Shown here piece after piece: positions 11,858 to 22,171 of a DNA stretch of 64,000 nucleotides. Position 1 is the stretch's first letter. Each line of letters starts with the position of its first letter. A model generated the notes under the pieces. It worked only from the letters and a program-made list of their open reading frames with translations. It was not told the DNA's origin and did not search any database. The DNA is from Haliclona indistincta. Lineage: Eukaryota > Porifera > Demospongiae > Haplosclerida > Chalinidae. Made by a program: the position numbers and the translations under genes. Location of the stretch: contig OZ024787.1 of the NCBI GenBank assembly GCA_964017065.1, positions 9,037,899-9,101,898 on the forward strand, in the 5' to 3' direction.

Positions 11858-12000
11858 ACACTGATCGGGTGATTCCGCTTCTCGTTGTCGTTTCTTAGTA
11901 GCAGCCTTTTCTTGTAGTACTCGAGTGACGCGTTGTTCTTGTGTCCCAGTTGCCGGGAGTTTCCTTTTGTCTGTTGCAGGCTAGTTGCTTTGGCAGACAT
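11858..12000 (-). CDS. Possible first exon of an unknown gene
   Basis: On the minus strand an ATG at 12000 opens 47 codons of hydrophilic, basic residues (includes LGHKNNASLEYYKKRLLLRN) and ends at a good donor (AGTGT|GTAAGA). The residue make-up looks like a real small cytosolic or nuclear protein, but I do not recognise it and found no second exon. It could be chance. Confidence 0.25.
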
Positions 12001-12240
12001 GATTTTGAAAAGCAAAGATAACCTTCCACGTGATGGGCGTTGCCGCAGGCTTGAATTAATTATTGGGAACATTTAGAGGATAAACACTGACATATCGACA
12101 CACATTCCACACACAAACATTCCCCGCGATGTGGGCCGTTGTCACGATCAATGTGGGGCTCAATCATCTTGCCCCAATTAGCAAAGTTTGTATAGTCAAT
12201 GTGTTTGAGCAACTGGTGAATCTGACGATATTATAGTCTA

Positions 12241-12935
12241 TATTCCACATGAGTGACAATATTTACTGGAGCATACCTAGGTGGGGTTCATTAGACAGAC
12301 TGGCGCTGCTCACATTACAATGCTTTTTGTGACAAGCTGTATTTGTGTACATGAATAGGTTCATGTAAATACGTAATACTTCTTCTGGCAAGATGCATGC
12401 ATGCCCGTGTCTGTTGGTCTATGAGTCTGTTGTGTTTGTGCATTTATAAAATGAAGAACTAATTACTTTGACAAACACTCAATTAAAAACCAGACCTAAA
12501 TGTTGTTATGGGTTTAGGTTTCCCATCCATTGATGCCGTGCTACCGGCAATAGGCATTATTACACATGATAGGTTTGAAGTAATGCTGGTGAATCATACA
12601 TGTCAGATGGTGTGCACAGCTTCGGTTTGACATTGCATACGTACCTCAGAGTTTCAGGAGAAGTCTGAAAATTTAGTATTAGAAAGTTCAATTTTTAGCT
12701 AATTTTAATTGTGGGACTACAAATGAAATTGTGAATACATTTTCTTGTACTTTATGGTACCAGTGGATAATATGACACTTCAGTAACTAGGAGATTGCCA
12801 GTGTAGTATCTACTTATTCACACACTAATTATTGACACTGTTTTTTGCTAGAACTTTTCAGGGAAGCTAAACTGTTAGATGAAAGCTTCCCAATCTCCTC
12901 GATAGATGAAACTCTGGCAGGTTATCTATACCTCT
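12241..12935. repeat. Duplicated non-coding block, copy B
   Basis: Second copy of the 10120-10830 block, diverged by substitutions and small indels. The embedded inverted-end element is at about 12652-12920; its left end is partly deleted (CAGAGTTTCAGGAG). Confidence 0.75.
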
Positions 12936-13328
12936 AATTATTTTAATTGGCATTCAAATACCTTGTGAGAGGCTAATTTCTATAGCTATCTCTTTACAAT
13001 AAATATTTTCGTACTAGTTATAATTGCTCTTGTGAAAAAACTGATCTTCCTATTATCATGTCATGAATAGCTACAGTGCCATGCAGTTTTAGATTCAGTA
13101 AGATAAGCAGGAGAATTTGCATTTTTAAACAAAGTTAATTCTTATAGCTTCCTCCATAATATAGTTTGGCAAATAGAGTTAGGTAGGAAATCTGTCATCA
13201 GACTAATTGGGTTAACAAGCAGACTAACACCTCAATAATTACAAAAAGACTACTATAATTATGATAGACAGACTACTATTGGTTGGCCTTTCAAACGACC
13301 CATAAAGGAATCACTGAACTCAGAGGGC

Positions 13329-13338
13329 TATATAAATG
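13329..13338 (+). promoter_or_regulatory. TATA box of the crystallin-JAMM gene
   Basis: CTATATAAAT lies about 105 bp upstream of the preferred ATG at 13439. Transcription starting about 30 bp downstream would exclude the upstream in-frame ATG at 13283, which supports the shorter protein with an N-terminal signal peptide. Confidence 0.6.
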
Positions 13339-13438
13339 GGAAAGAGTCAGACAGTTAGCATCAAAATTTCAAATTTCGATTCCAGGACAAAGAATCGATA
13401 GACGCAGTATTCTAACTGCATCATTCCAGCGCGGCAAG

Positions 13439-15685
13439 ATGGGTGTAGTGCTAGCACTGCTGCTGCTGCTAGCAACAGTTACCTTTGGTCAAGAAGTCTG
13501 TTTTTTCCAGCATTCGAACTATGAAGGAGCTAAACTCTGTGGAAGAGAAGGAGACCGAATTGATGTTTACCGAAGCCATCGAAACTTGAATGATCAATTC
13601 AGTTCCATCAGAGTACCAGTGGGTTTGCAAGTAGTGGCCTATGCGGATGATAATTTTCATGGTAGCAGCTCAACGTATCAAGCCGACAGTTCGTTTCTTA
13701 GTGGTTTTAACGATGTAATCAGTTCATTCATCGTTCAGCCTGCTACTGCCTGCTTCTACACTGGCAAGAGTTACGCTGGCACTAAATATTGTGCCTCTGT
13801 CAATGACATCATTGATTTACCGATGATGGGAACTACCCTAGACAACAATTTCGAATCTGTCAAACTCGCCCCAGGTCTACTAGTGAAGGTGTACTGTGAT
13901 GCAGGTCTGATGGGAAGATTCACATGGTTTTCATCCGATACTACAGATCTCGGTGATTTCAATAACCACATCACATCCCTCATTGTGGAATTTGATGATC
14001 AAGTATGTTTTTATGCCGATCGAAACTACCAAGGTCAAAAACTTTGCGCCAGACCGGGAGAAGCTCACGATGTGTATCAACAGAGTCGAAGTCTAAATGA
14101 CAAGTTTTCATCAGTAAGAGTTCCGCACGATCTTTTCGTTCAAGTCTACGGCGATGATGGCTACCATGGAGCATCACGAATGTACACTGAAGATGAATCA
14201 ATTCTTCGTGGTTTTGAAGACACCATTTCCTCTTTTGTCGTTGGATTTAGTGGAGTAGCCTGCTTTTACAACGAGATTTATTGGAGAGGAAAAAAATTCT
14301 GTGCTCCGTATGGTGACAGCATTAATGTTGTCAGTGAATTCCATTCCTTCAATGACAAGTTTCGATCGGTAATAATTCCTGAAGATTTACAAGTAAAATC
14401 GTACGAACATGGTAGCTATCTAGGCAGATTGGTATCCTACCAATCATCAACCAGAAATTTTGGATCATTCTCGAATAAGATTTCCTCAATAAATGTGACA
14501 GCTGCAACAACAGTTTTATATGACAATGTTGCACCTGCTGACAAAACGACTTTGATGAATGCTGATCCACAGAACCTAACTATCTGCATGTTTGTCAACA
14601 GTCAAGGAGCCTGGAAAGTTCGACGTGATGACAATTGTCGTACTTTTACCAAGCGCTATGCATGCAACAACATATTTTCTCCAAATTTATGGCGACTCTC
14701 TTCTGCACGTGGAATTGCAAGTGGCGGTCTGTCAGTCTGTCATTCAGAATTTGGTGATGACTATACTTACGGTACTCCTAGAGATTCTCACTCCAATTCT
14801 CTTCTCAGCAACCTAGCTCCATCAGAGGGTGTCTGGATCAACTTGTACTATGATGCATTTTCAAATGAGTTTAGCCATCGACGAGTCAAGCGACATACTG
14901 ATTGTGGTGGAGTAAACCAGAGAGCGTGTACCTTTGACGATAGCCTCTTTGATTCATGGATTTGTTCTCTCCCGATTATTAACCTTTTTGCTTGCAGAGA
15001 TCCCTACTGTAATGAGGGGCTGACACGAACGCAAATTCTTAATACATATGTATGCAAGTGCCCCACTAACTTGCGAGTGAAACGTGGTGGTGGTAACGGT
15101 GATGGCAATGACTGTGAGCAATCAAACGCAAGGAAAAAGGCTCTTACTGGTGAAGAACTTGTCAAAAGGCTTCTAACTAAAGGTAGTACTACAAGAAGCA
15201 TGTTGCAAACAGCATGGACTACCAGTCGTATTCATATTGGCACATTTCAGGAAAGAGGAGGATGGATATTCGCAAATCCTGAGGCACCATCTTCACTCCA
15301 AGTAGTTTTGGCTCCAAAGACTGCCTCAGACACATTTCGAGAAAGTAGCCAGCAAGTCCCTGCAATTGACTTATCAAGTGCTGCATCAGCCAATGCACAC
15401 TCTGGTTGGACTTTAGTTGGTAACTTTCACACTCATCCCCTTGATACCAATCGAGAACCCAGCTTGGCTGATCTAGTAAATGCCTTTGCCAGAGGTGTTC
15501 CTGGAATTATAATATCACGCGGTCAAATTTATGTTTATGGTCCAAGGTGTCGTGAAGATCTCAATCCAAGTGGAAACCGTCGTGACTACCCTAATGATGG
15601 TGATGAGGATGATTTCAATCCTCAAGCCCCAGGAAATTTCAGAGGAGTGAGGCAGAATCCTCTCCGTGTCCATGATGAATTTTAA
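13439..15685 (+). CDS. Secreted beta/gamma-crystallin and JAMM-peptidase-like fusion protein
   Basis: One uninterrupted exon, 748 aa from the preferred start (the frame is open back to 13283, giving 800 aa). Residues 1-18 form a signal peptide. Four beta/gamma-crystallin domains follow at about 20-103, 104-187, 188-272 and 273-356, each with the repeated C-F-Y/F...Y.G start and calcium-site signatures of the N/D-N/D-x-x-S-S type (NDQFSS, NDKFSS, EDTISS). Residues ~360-480 hold a Cys/Trp-rich segment ending in VWINL, which looks C-type-lectin-like (weak call). Two furin-type sites follow, RRVKR (~480) and LRVKR (~547), bracketing a six-Cys linker. The C-terminus carries a JAMM/MPN-like domain: E605 in ERGGW, H664-x-H666-P, S675 and D678. 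JAMM proteins bind zinc and cleave isopeptide or peptide bonds; the bacterial-toxin-type JAB domains share this layout. The predicted role, a secreted protein processed by furin to free a metallopeptidase, is inference. An ATTAAA signal lies near 15838. Confidence 0.8.
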   Translation: MGVVLALLLLLATVTFGQEVCFFQHSNYEGAKLCGREGDRIDVYRSHRNLNDQFSSIRVPVGLQVVAYADDNFHGSSSTYQADSSFLSGFNDVISSFIVQPATACFYTGKSYAGTKYCASVNDIIDLPMMGTTLDNNFESVKLAPGLLVKVYCDAGLMGRFTWFSSDTTDLGDFNNHITSLIVEFDDQVCFYADRNYQGQKLCARPGEAHDVYQQSRSLNDKFSSVRVPHDLFVQVYGDDGYHGASRMYTEDESILRGFEDTISSFVVGFSGVACFYNEIYWRGKKFCAPYGDSINVVSEFHSFNDKFRSVIIPEDLQVKSYEHGSYLGRLVSYQSSTRNFGSFSNKISSINVTAATTVLYDNVAPADKTTLMNADPQNLTICMFVNSQGAWKVRRDDNCRTFTKRYACNNIFSPNLWRLSSARGIASGGLSVCHSEFGDDYTYGTPRDSHSNSLLSNLAPSEGVWINLYYDAFSNEFSHRRVKRHTDCGGVNQRACTFDDSLFDSWICSLPIINLFACRDPYCNEGLTRTQILNTYVCKCPTNLRVKRGGGNGDGNDCEQSNARKKALTGEELVKRLLTKGSTTRSMLQTAWTTSRIHIGTFQERGGWIFANPEAPSSLQVVLAPKTASDTFRESSQQVPAIDLSSAASANAHSGWTLVGNFHTHPLDTNREPSLADLVNAFARGVPGIIISRGQIYVYGPRCREDLNPSGNRRDYPNDGDEDDFNPQAPGNFRGVRQNPLRVHDEF

Positions 15686-16078
15686 CATCTTGACCATATA
15701 ACAGCAATCGCCGCTTTACTCAAGCATACATCTAGGTACACACGAGTGTGTGTATGAACTGTAGTGAACAATTATAATAGGCCAGCATGTGTAGTGCTAA
15801 CTTTTCATGCATAATAATACTTGTAATGTCAGCTTTCATTAAAAGTTTTCAAGCAAAATAATAATTATTTAAAGGCGTAACAATCGAATACATAACTATT
15901 AATAGTAATGAGGGTCACATTGCTCACACATAATTATGTGCATATGCAATAGAAAATAAACCTGCTATCATATCATAGACATTGGGACCACGAACACGTG
16001 CGCCGCGCAGTTTCGAGGCCGGGTAGCTAGTCAAACTACAAGACAACCGAAGTACATGTACTTTTGATTTCCGGAAGT
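15686..16078. other. 3' flank and intergenic
   Basis: Contains the probable polyadenylation signal of the upstream gene (ATTAAA near 15838). Otherwise nothing is recognised. Confidence 0.4.
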
Positions 16079-16250
16079 ACAGCGTGGAATTTCCGTGGTC
16101 GCGTTGTTGGCTAAGTTCGGGTGGTTATTCGAATTCTGCATCACTAAAGCTTTCTCTAGAAGCTGGGCAACTATTTCGTGGTGTTATCTATAAAATTAAA
16201 ATAAAATTTTGCTCTCTACATGTACGCGACCACGGAAAATTCCACGCTGT
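16079..16250. mobile_element. Small inverted-repeat element upstream of COX10
   Basis: The arms ACAGCGTGGAATTTCCGTGG (16079-) and ACGCGACCACGGAAAATTCC (16225-) are inverted copies of about 26 bp with one base difference, enclosing ~120 bp. The 125-codon open frame that overlaps it (16084-16461) is best explained by this element, not by a gene. Confidence 0.55.
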
Positions 16251-16554
16251 TCAAGAACAAACACGAAATCAACAGTACAGGCTATACATTGTACATGATA
16301 TGAAATGCACCGTCTACGTAGTCTTTACTTGGACAACCAATTCTCACGGCAGAGCGACCGAGTCATACAGAAACCAAAACGAACTTGCAGCAGCAGCTAG
16401 AATCTGCACTTATAATTATTTGCTGCAGCACCGTGACACTAATCGCGTAAGCAAGGTTTAACCCTTTCTCGCTGCGCACGTGTGCGACAGGCCGCGCCTG
16501 TAACGCCCACTTTTTATACAGAGCAGTCTCAAAAGGACGCACATTCTTTTACAG

Positions 16555-18062
16555 ATGAAGTTGTTTGTCCATGGTAAGTTTCATGTATACGAGATGAGAT
16601 GTATGTTGACGATCTATGGTCCTCTAGCAACGTGTACTTGTAAGATCCGTGTATTTACATCAGCACGCTGTCGAGGCAGCAGGTTGCTACTCACTGCTCT
16701 GCGCTCTAGCTCGATCAGTACCAGCTCAGTTGTGTTGCTGGCTAGCTCTCCGCCTCAGACCGAGCAGGTGCAGCAGGCAGAGGTGGAGCGACACGCCCAC
16801 TCTCCTCTCCAATCACCAAGAGTGAGGGAAGCAGTAGCCACAGCACTCGATGACACTAGCAAGGTACAGTGGAACACTGGTGACCTGCAAACACTCTCCA
16901 CTGATCATTAGTTACAAGATGAGCGAGTTGTTTTACCAGCGCCGACCTCTCCAGAGAAGACGTGGAGAGAGATGCGTATTTCTCCATCTCAACTACCGCG
17001 TATCTATCTCAAGCTCTCAAAGCATCGGCTGACATGTAAGCAAGACATAGTCTGCTATAGTGTACGTTTGTTGCTTGTAGCTCTTGTAGTGCTGACTGCT
17101 CTGTTGGGGTATTCGATAGCTCCTGCCCCTCTCGAGTGGTCCACACTGACCTGGGCTATGATGGGAACTACACTATGCTCAGCAGCTGCTAATACCGGCA
17201 ACCAAGTAATGACCAACCTCTTTATACACAACTGTGACTCTCTTTGTTCATCTCATTTCATTGTCGCCTTCTATTGTTCTATTTTAGTGGTTAGAGGTCC
17301 CATTCGATTCTCAAATGGCTCGTACAAAGAGTCGTGTGTTAGTAAGAAGCCTTATAAGGTGTGTCAGTAACTATAATGTATCTGTCTTTGAGTGATGTTC
17401 TCTCCTGTAGTCCATTGCATGCTCTCTGCTTCGGTTTGGGTTCCGGGATAGCTGGTGTCGGGATCCTGGCTACCCAGGTCAATGGTCTCACAGCTGCTCT
17501 AGGTCTCACTAATATCATACTGTACACCTCGGTCTACACACCGCTCAAGAGAATCAGCATAGCGAACACATGGGTTGGGTCAGTAGTCGGAGCTATTCCA
17601 CCTATCATGGGTTGGACAGCTTGTACAGGCTACCTCTCACCAGAGGCTCTGGTACTCGGCGCCATCTTGTATGCCTGGCAGTTCCCTCACTTCAACGCCC
17701 TCAGCTGGAGTCATCAGGGAGACTACTCTCGTGGAGGATTCCGTATGATGTCAGTCACTCATCCTGACCTCTGCCGTAGAGTTGCTCTGCGATACAGCCT
17801 AGCCATGATTCCGATCTGTACCTTAGCTTCATTCACCGGTCTAGCAACATGGTGGTTTGCACTGGACTCGCTCCCTCTCAATCTCTGGTTCTCCTGGCTC
17901 GGTTGGCGGTTCTACCGTGACGCTGATTTCCAGTCGGCTAGGAAACTGTTTCGATTCTCTCTATTCCATCTTCCTCTCCTTCTCGGTCTCTTACTGCTGA
18001 ACAAGAAATGGACTAAAGATGACAAATCAAAGGAGAGAACTAGCTTGACAGAGGATAGATAG
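16555..18062 (+). CDS. COX10: Protoheme IX farnesyltransferase (COX10)
   Basis: COX10 transfers a farnesyl group to heme b to make heme O, the first step of heme A synthesis for cytochrome c oxidase, in the inner mitochondrial membrane. Exons, all in phase: 16555-16573, 16628-16863, 16912-17035, 17081-17205, 17288-17358, 17411-18062, giving 408 aa (human about 443). The N-terminus is rich in Arg/Ser without acids, as in a mitochondrial presequence. The conserved run EKTWREMR...LSKHRLT leads into the first helix. The prenyl-diphosphate site is present as [13 protein letters not shown] (the N/D-x-x-x-D region), and [15 protein letters not shown] and [11 protein letters not shown] are near-invariant family blocks. 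Intron 1 (54 bp) contains no stop and could be retained. The final 217 codons are a single exon. The gene is convergent with INTS15, 240 bp apart. Confidence 0.95.
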
Positions 18063-18304
18063 CACATTTATCATCATTATTTTATACTATTAATATTTCT
18101 TTGAGTTTGAAACCAAAATTCATGTGGAAACGTTGCGTGAGTTTTGTGATGTGACAGTTGCATCATTGGTTATGATAAGGTGTTAAGTGAGCTATTTTAA
18201 ATCAGTCAAGGTGTGATGAGAAATGACGAGACTGAGTAGTCGATTTTGAGGAACAGAGGAAGCAATGGAACGAATATCATCTACAGAGAAAGGGAAAAAA
18301 AACA

Positions 18305-21164
18305 TCAAAATGTGCTTCTATGCAAATAGTCTTTACCCTTGTGGAGTGAAATTGCTCCTACAGAGAGACCAATCTGTAAAAACTGAGCCAGTCGATCCAG
18401 CGAAGTTTCGGCGATCAACGACGAAGATTCTGTGGAGGTGGATTTCCTTGCTCTAGTACAGCTGACTAGGGTCTCCACTATCCTGTTCACTGCAACACTG
18501 GTGACAATGCAATGGTTCTGTTGAGTCAGCTCCAGAAGAATGCCGAGTAAGTTTGCATGAATCATCGAAAACAGCGCCCGATATGATTCAACTCTTTTAG
18601 CTTCGTCCTCTTTTTCTCTCCTTCCAACAACAGCCTGAACTGTCTCATCCGAGAGCAAAGGTTCGAGGACGCACCATTGCATCAAACCCGCTAGAGAGGT
18701 CATTGATGAACTAGGCTTTGGATGAGCGTAGCGGAGCAACGGAGTCTCGCACAGTTCAGTGGTCATGATAGAAGATGAGGAGAAGAGCAGACCAGGATTA
18801 GTGGTGTTGATCCAGTGAGATACTAGCTCTACCAGCAGGAGAGGGGGACTGTGCTTCACTGATGGCTTTTGGGAAACTGCAGGAAGAAATCAGTGAAATA
18901 AGACACGAACACGGCTGCGAACACTGCACGAACAACAACAAAACTTAATTTATTTTCATCTCAAATATTCAGCATTATCTATCGAGGGAACATGCAAAAT
19001 ATTACAACACAACGCTCATTATAATTATGCTAGCTTCAAAAATTAAACAACGCCAACAAATTACACACAAAACGTTTAACTATGTCAGCGCTTTGCTTTC
19101 CGCTACACTAACAGGTGCTAGCAATACTGTAGATGCACTTATTACTTTGCTTTGTGTTGTGACTGGAGGTCAATACATTTGCGTGCAGCTCTGTGAAGCA
19201 AATCCAATAATAGAAATTTCCCAGCGTCGATCGTGTGTTGTAATTTTATCGGCGTACAGTTGTAACAGTTGCGAACCAAGACATGTCTGACCTTTGTGAA
19301 AGGGGTAGAGGTCGGTAAAGGATATTAGCAGTTGCTTGACTATGGGAGGTGAGAGAGTGGAGAGCTGCCTCATTGGTTCAGTGGCTGCTGGCAACAAATA
19401 GCAGAACTCGTGATACAGGTAGCTAGCTAACTGTCTACCTCCAGCAGGATACAGCTAGTGATGGAGAGCAGGTGGACAAGGTTAGAGACACGTGGCTGCT
19501 TAACTCACCTCCATCCAGACTGCAGCTGAATTCAGTATCGAGCTGGAGCCCAGACTGACAGCCAGTGAGGTGAGCTTCTGTAGTAACTGCTGACGTTGAG
19601 CGGTCACCTATACACATTCAATATGAGAAAGGGACTGGTAAGCATTAATTTTTCAACATCAATTTTTAGCAAATGTGTCAGAATTATTACGTATGAAATC
19701 TATTTAATAAAATACAGCTACTACTAAAATGAGAATATACGGCACAATAATATTATCTGATCATTGCTAAGGTACAAGTTCCAATAGTGTATCAAGGTGA
19801 GTAATCATTCTTAGGTCAGAGATTCAAATCCCAGTTGTAAACATTTTTATACCTTATTGAAAAATGCACGGGTGCTAATTTATTTGTTGTCTAATCTATG
19901 CTGTATAGTGGAAACCTTTGCAAGAAATTTTTGTGAATACAGTACCGCTCACGAGTAAGTGTACTCAAACCCGCGGGCTAACCGCGCGTAACTCGGGGGC
20001 GCGCGGGTCCGTGAACGTGTACCCGCTGCCCGCACCACACTAACCCGCGGCCCTCATGCAGCCTTGCATGCACTCGCGACCCGCTGGATAGCTAGGCAGA
20101 CTCACGTTGTCGTTGTGTGACTTTCGCGAGCATATACAGTGCTCGCACATATCCGCACCAGCGCGTGATGCACTCTGTATTCGCATCTACCCGCGGTTAA
20201 TGATACACGGTTCCGCGGGCAAGACAAAATTACCCCCGGGTTGCCTGCGAGTCTCCCACGGGTGTTGGTCCACTTACTCGTGAGCGGTACTGTAGCCTAT
20301 TTGTAATTCTTTTACACTACATACATCTACGGAATTTTTTTCAGAAAATTTCCAGTCAGCATGCAAAAATAACACGTACGGCAATAACAGCACTGCTACA
20401 CAGATGGTGTGCTATCTCACTTCATTGTCTTGATAGCTGAACATGGCGTCAAACAGAGCATGCTGCATTGCTCTGCTCTGTCTCTCCTCCAGCTGGGTCC
20501 TCAGTAAGTCCAACAACTCCATCTCCTCAAACACATTCAAATTGGTCTCTGACAACTTGAACACAGCAAGACCTGCAGTACACCACGATAATACAAGAAA
20601 ATTTGAACTTCAAAATTTCATGCTATATCAAAATTTTGGTGGTTATAACAATTATTTCTATGGGTGCACAAAAATTTCACTTGCAAGTTAAAACCGTAAG
20701 ATTTGTTTTTTACAAACCTTTGATTTTGGGATCCTTTCCGGCTCTTTTGTGTGAAGGAGGTGAGACGGGCAGTTTCAGTATGAATCGGTCAATGAGCATC
20801 AGGAGTGTCTCTCTGGACGGCAGTGAACTAGATGTGTCCGGTCTCGAGGCTGAACGCAGGTATCTGAATATAATAACATACATATACCACCATAGACATG
20901 CTTCCATTTCAGTGTATGTGTTTACCTTTCTACCTGACCGAGCACGAAGCTACAAGCTGCTGGTAACTGAAGCCCTTTCAGTCTCTGTTCCCATTCTGTT
21001 TGTGAGTGAGCTTCTCTCTCCAGCACTGCCCCTCGGCTGCCTCCTCGTCCACCCCCGCCTCGCCTATTGATTGGTCCCTTGTCATCTGTAGCAACTAGTG
21101 CTGTCTGTTTCTGCGTCCTGCCCTGCGATTGGGCTAGGCCCCGTCTTCCTCTCGCTCTCCTCAT
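18305..21164 (-). CDS. INTS15: Integrator complex subunit 15 (C7orf26 homologue)
   Basis: Integrator is the nuclear complex that cleaves snRNAs and terminates paused RNA polymerase II; subunit 15 is a helical-repeat scaffold protein. Minus-strand exons: 21164-20926, 20863-20718, 20572-20421, 19607-19509, 19430-19292, 18876-18305. They join in phase to 448 aa, almost exactly the size I recall for the human protein (about 450). Matching blocks in order: GLQLPAACSFVLGQVERYL, the FEEMELLDLLRTQLEE helix, LLQKLTSLAVSL, YHEFCYLLPAATEPMRQL, LLLVELVSHW, MTSLAGLMQWCVLEPLL and SLDRLAQFLQIGLSVGAI. The first ~45 residues before these are Arg/Gly-rich and less certain; a later start is possible. Intron 3 (20420-19608) holds a GC-rich MITE. 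The gene shares a ~100-bp intergenic promoter with GGA. Confidence 0.9.
19940..20292. mobile_element. GC-rich MITE with TA target duplication (INTS15 intron 3)
   Basis: Terminal inverted repeats CAGTACCGCTCACGAGTAAG and CTTACTCGTGAGCGGTACTG are perfect over 22 bp. TA flanks both ends (19938-19939 and 20293-20294), the signature of Tc1/mariner/pogo-type transposition. The 353-bp interior is far richer in G+C than its surroundings, with CCCGCGG-type words, and codes nothing. It is non-autonomous. Confidence 0.85.
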
Positions 21165-21267
21165 CTCTCCGTCTCCATGCGACTGAAGGGCGGGGCACTT
21201 GATTGATCACGTGATCACAAAAGGGAGGATACCTCAAAAGAAGAAGGCAAGTGCGCTCTCTACTGAC
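21165..21267. promoter_or_regulatory. Shared promoter of INTS15 and GGA
   Basis: Only about 100 bp separate the INTS15 start (minus) and the GGA start (plus). Both 5' untranslated regions and the core promoters must lie here or overlap the first exons. No TATA box is seen; the stretch is moderately GC-rich. Confidence 0.55.
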
Positions 21268-21897
21268 ATGGATGACTCTCTCGAGGCGTTGCTTGGTGAG
21301 TATCACAGAGAGCACGATATATTCCACTCGGCTGTATTGTTCATTTAGCGGCGAGGCTTGCTGTGTTGTGCTGTTGAATGTTGTCATTTGGTTTTTTTCC
21401 TCACAGAGAAAGCGACCAATCCAAAGAATCGCTATGAAGACTGGGAGTTCATCATGGCGTTCTGTGACAAGCTCAACGGCACTCCAGACGGGTGAGCTGC
21501 CAGAACCGTGCTCATTCTGACTCTGTTATTAGTGGGTGTGGTTTCAGTGAAGAGCTAGCTAGAAGCATAGGAGCTGAGATGTATTCAGCTCTAGCTCTCT
21601 TTATTCTAGAGAGACTGTGTGTGTGTTTATTGTCAGCCAGTGGATTCTCAGTAGATGTCATAACCTGGATATTGTAAATAGCACATGTACATGTTTGCTT
21701 TGCTGGACATAAGTCCGTTGTGTTGCTCTTGTCTCAGTAGTGCGGCATCACGCATCTAGCATCATCAGTCATGTACTGCAGTATCTGTCATGTAGTAGTG
21801 TGTGCTGTTCCTTAGTATGGGTAGCATGAACTGTGACCGCACTTCCTGCATTGATGAGATTATTGGCTTCATGTTAAAATTTTAATTTCCCCTTAAT

Positions 21898-21971
<74 letters not shown>

Positions 21972-21992
21972 TCTCCCTCCCTCTCTCTCTCT

Positions 21993-22072
<80 letters not shown>

Positions 22073-22077
22073 TCTCC

Positions 22078-22171
<94 letters not shown>

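Noticed and set aside
16084..16461. 125-codon open frame upstream of COX10
   Set aside because: It overlaps an inverted-repeat element and shows no domain or homology that I recognise.
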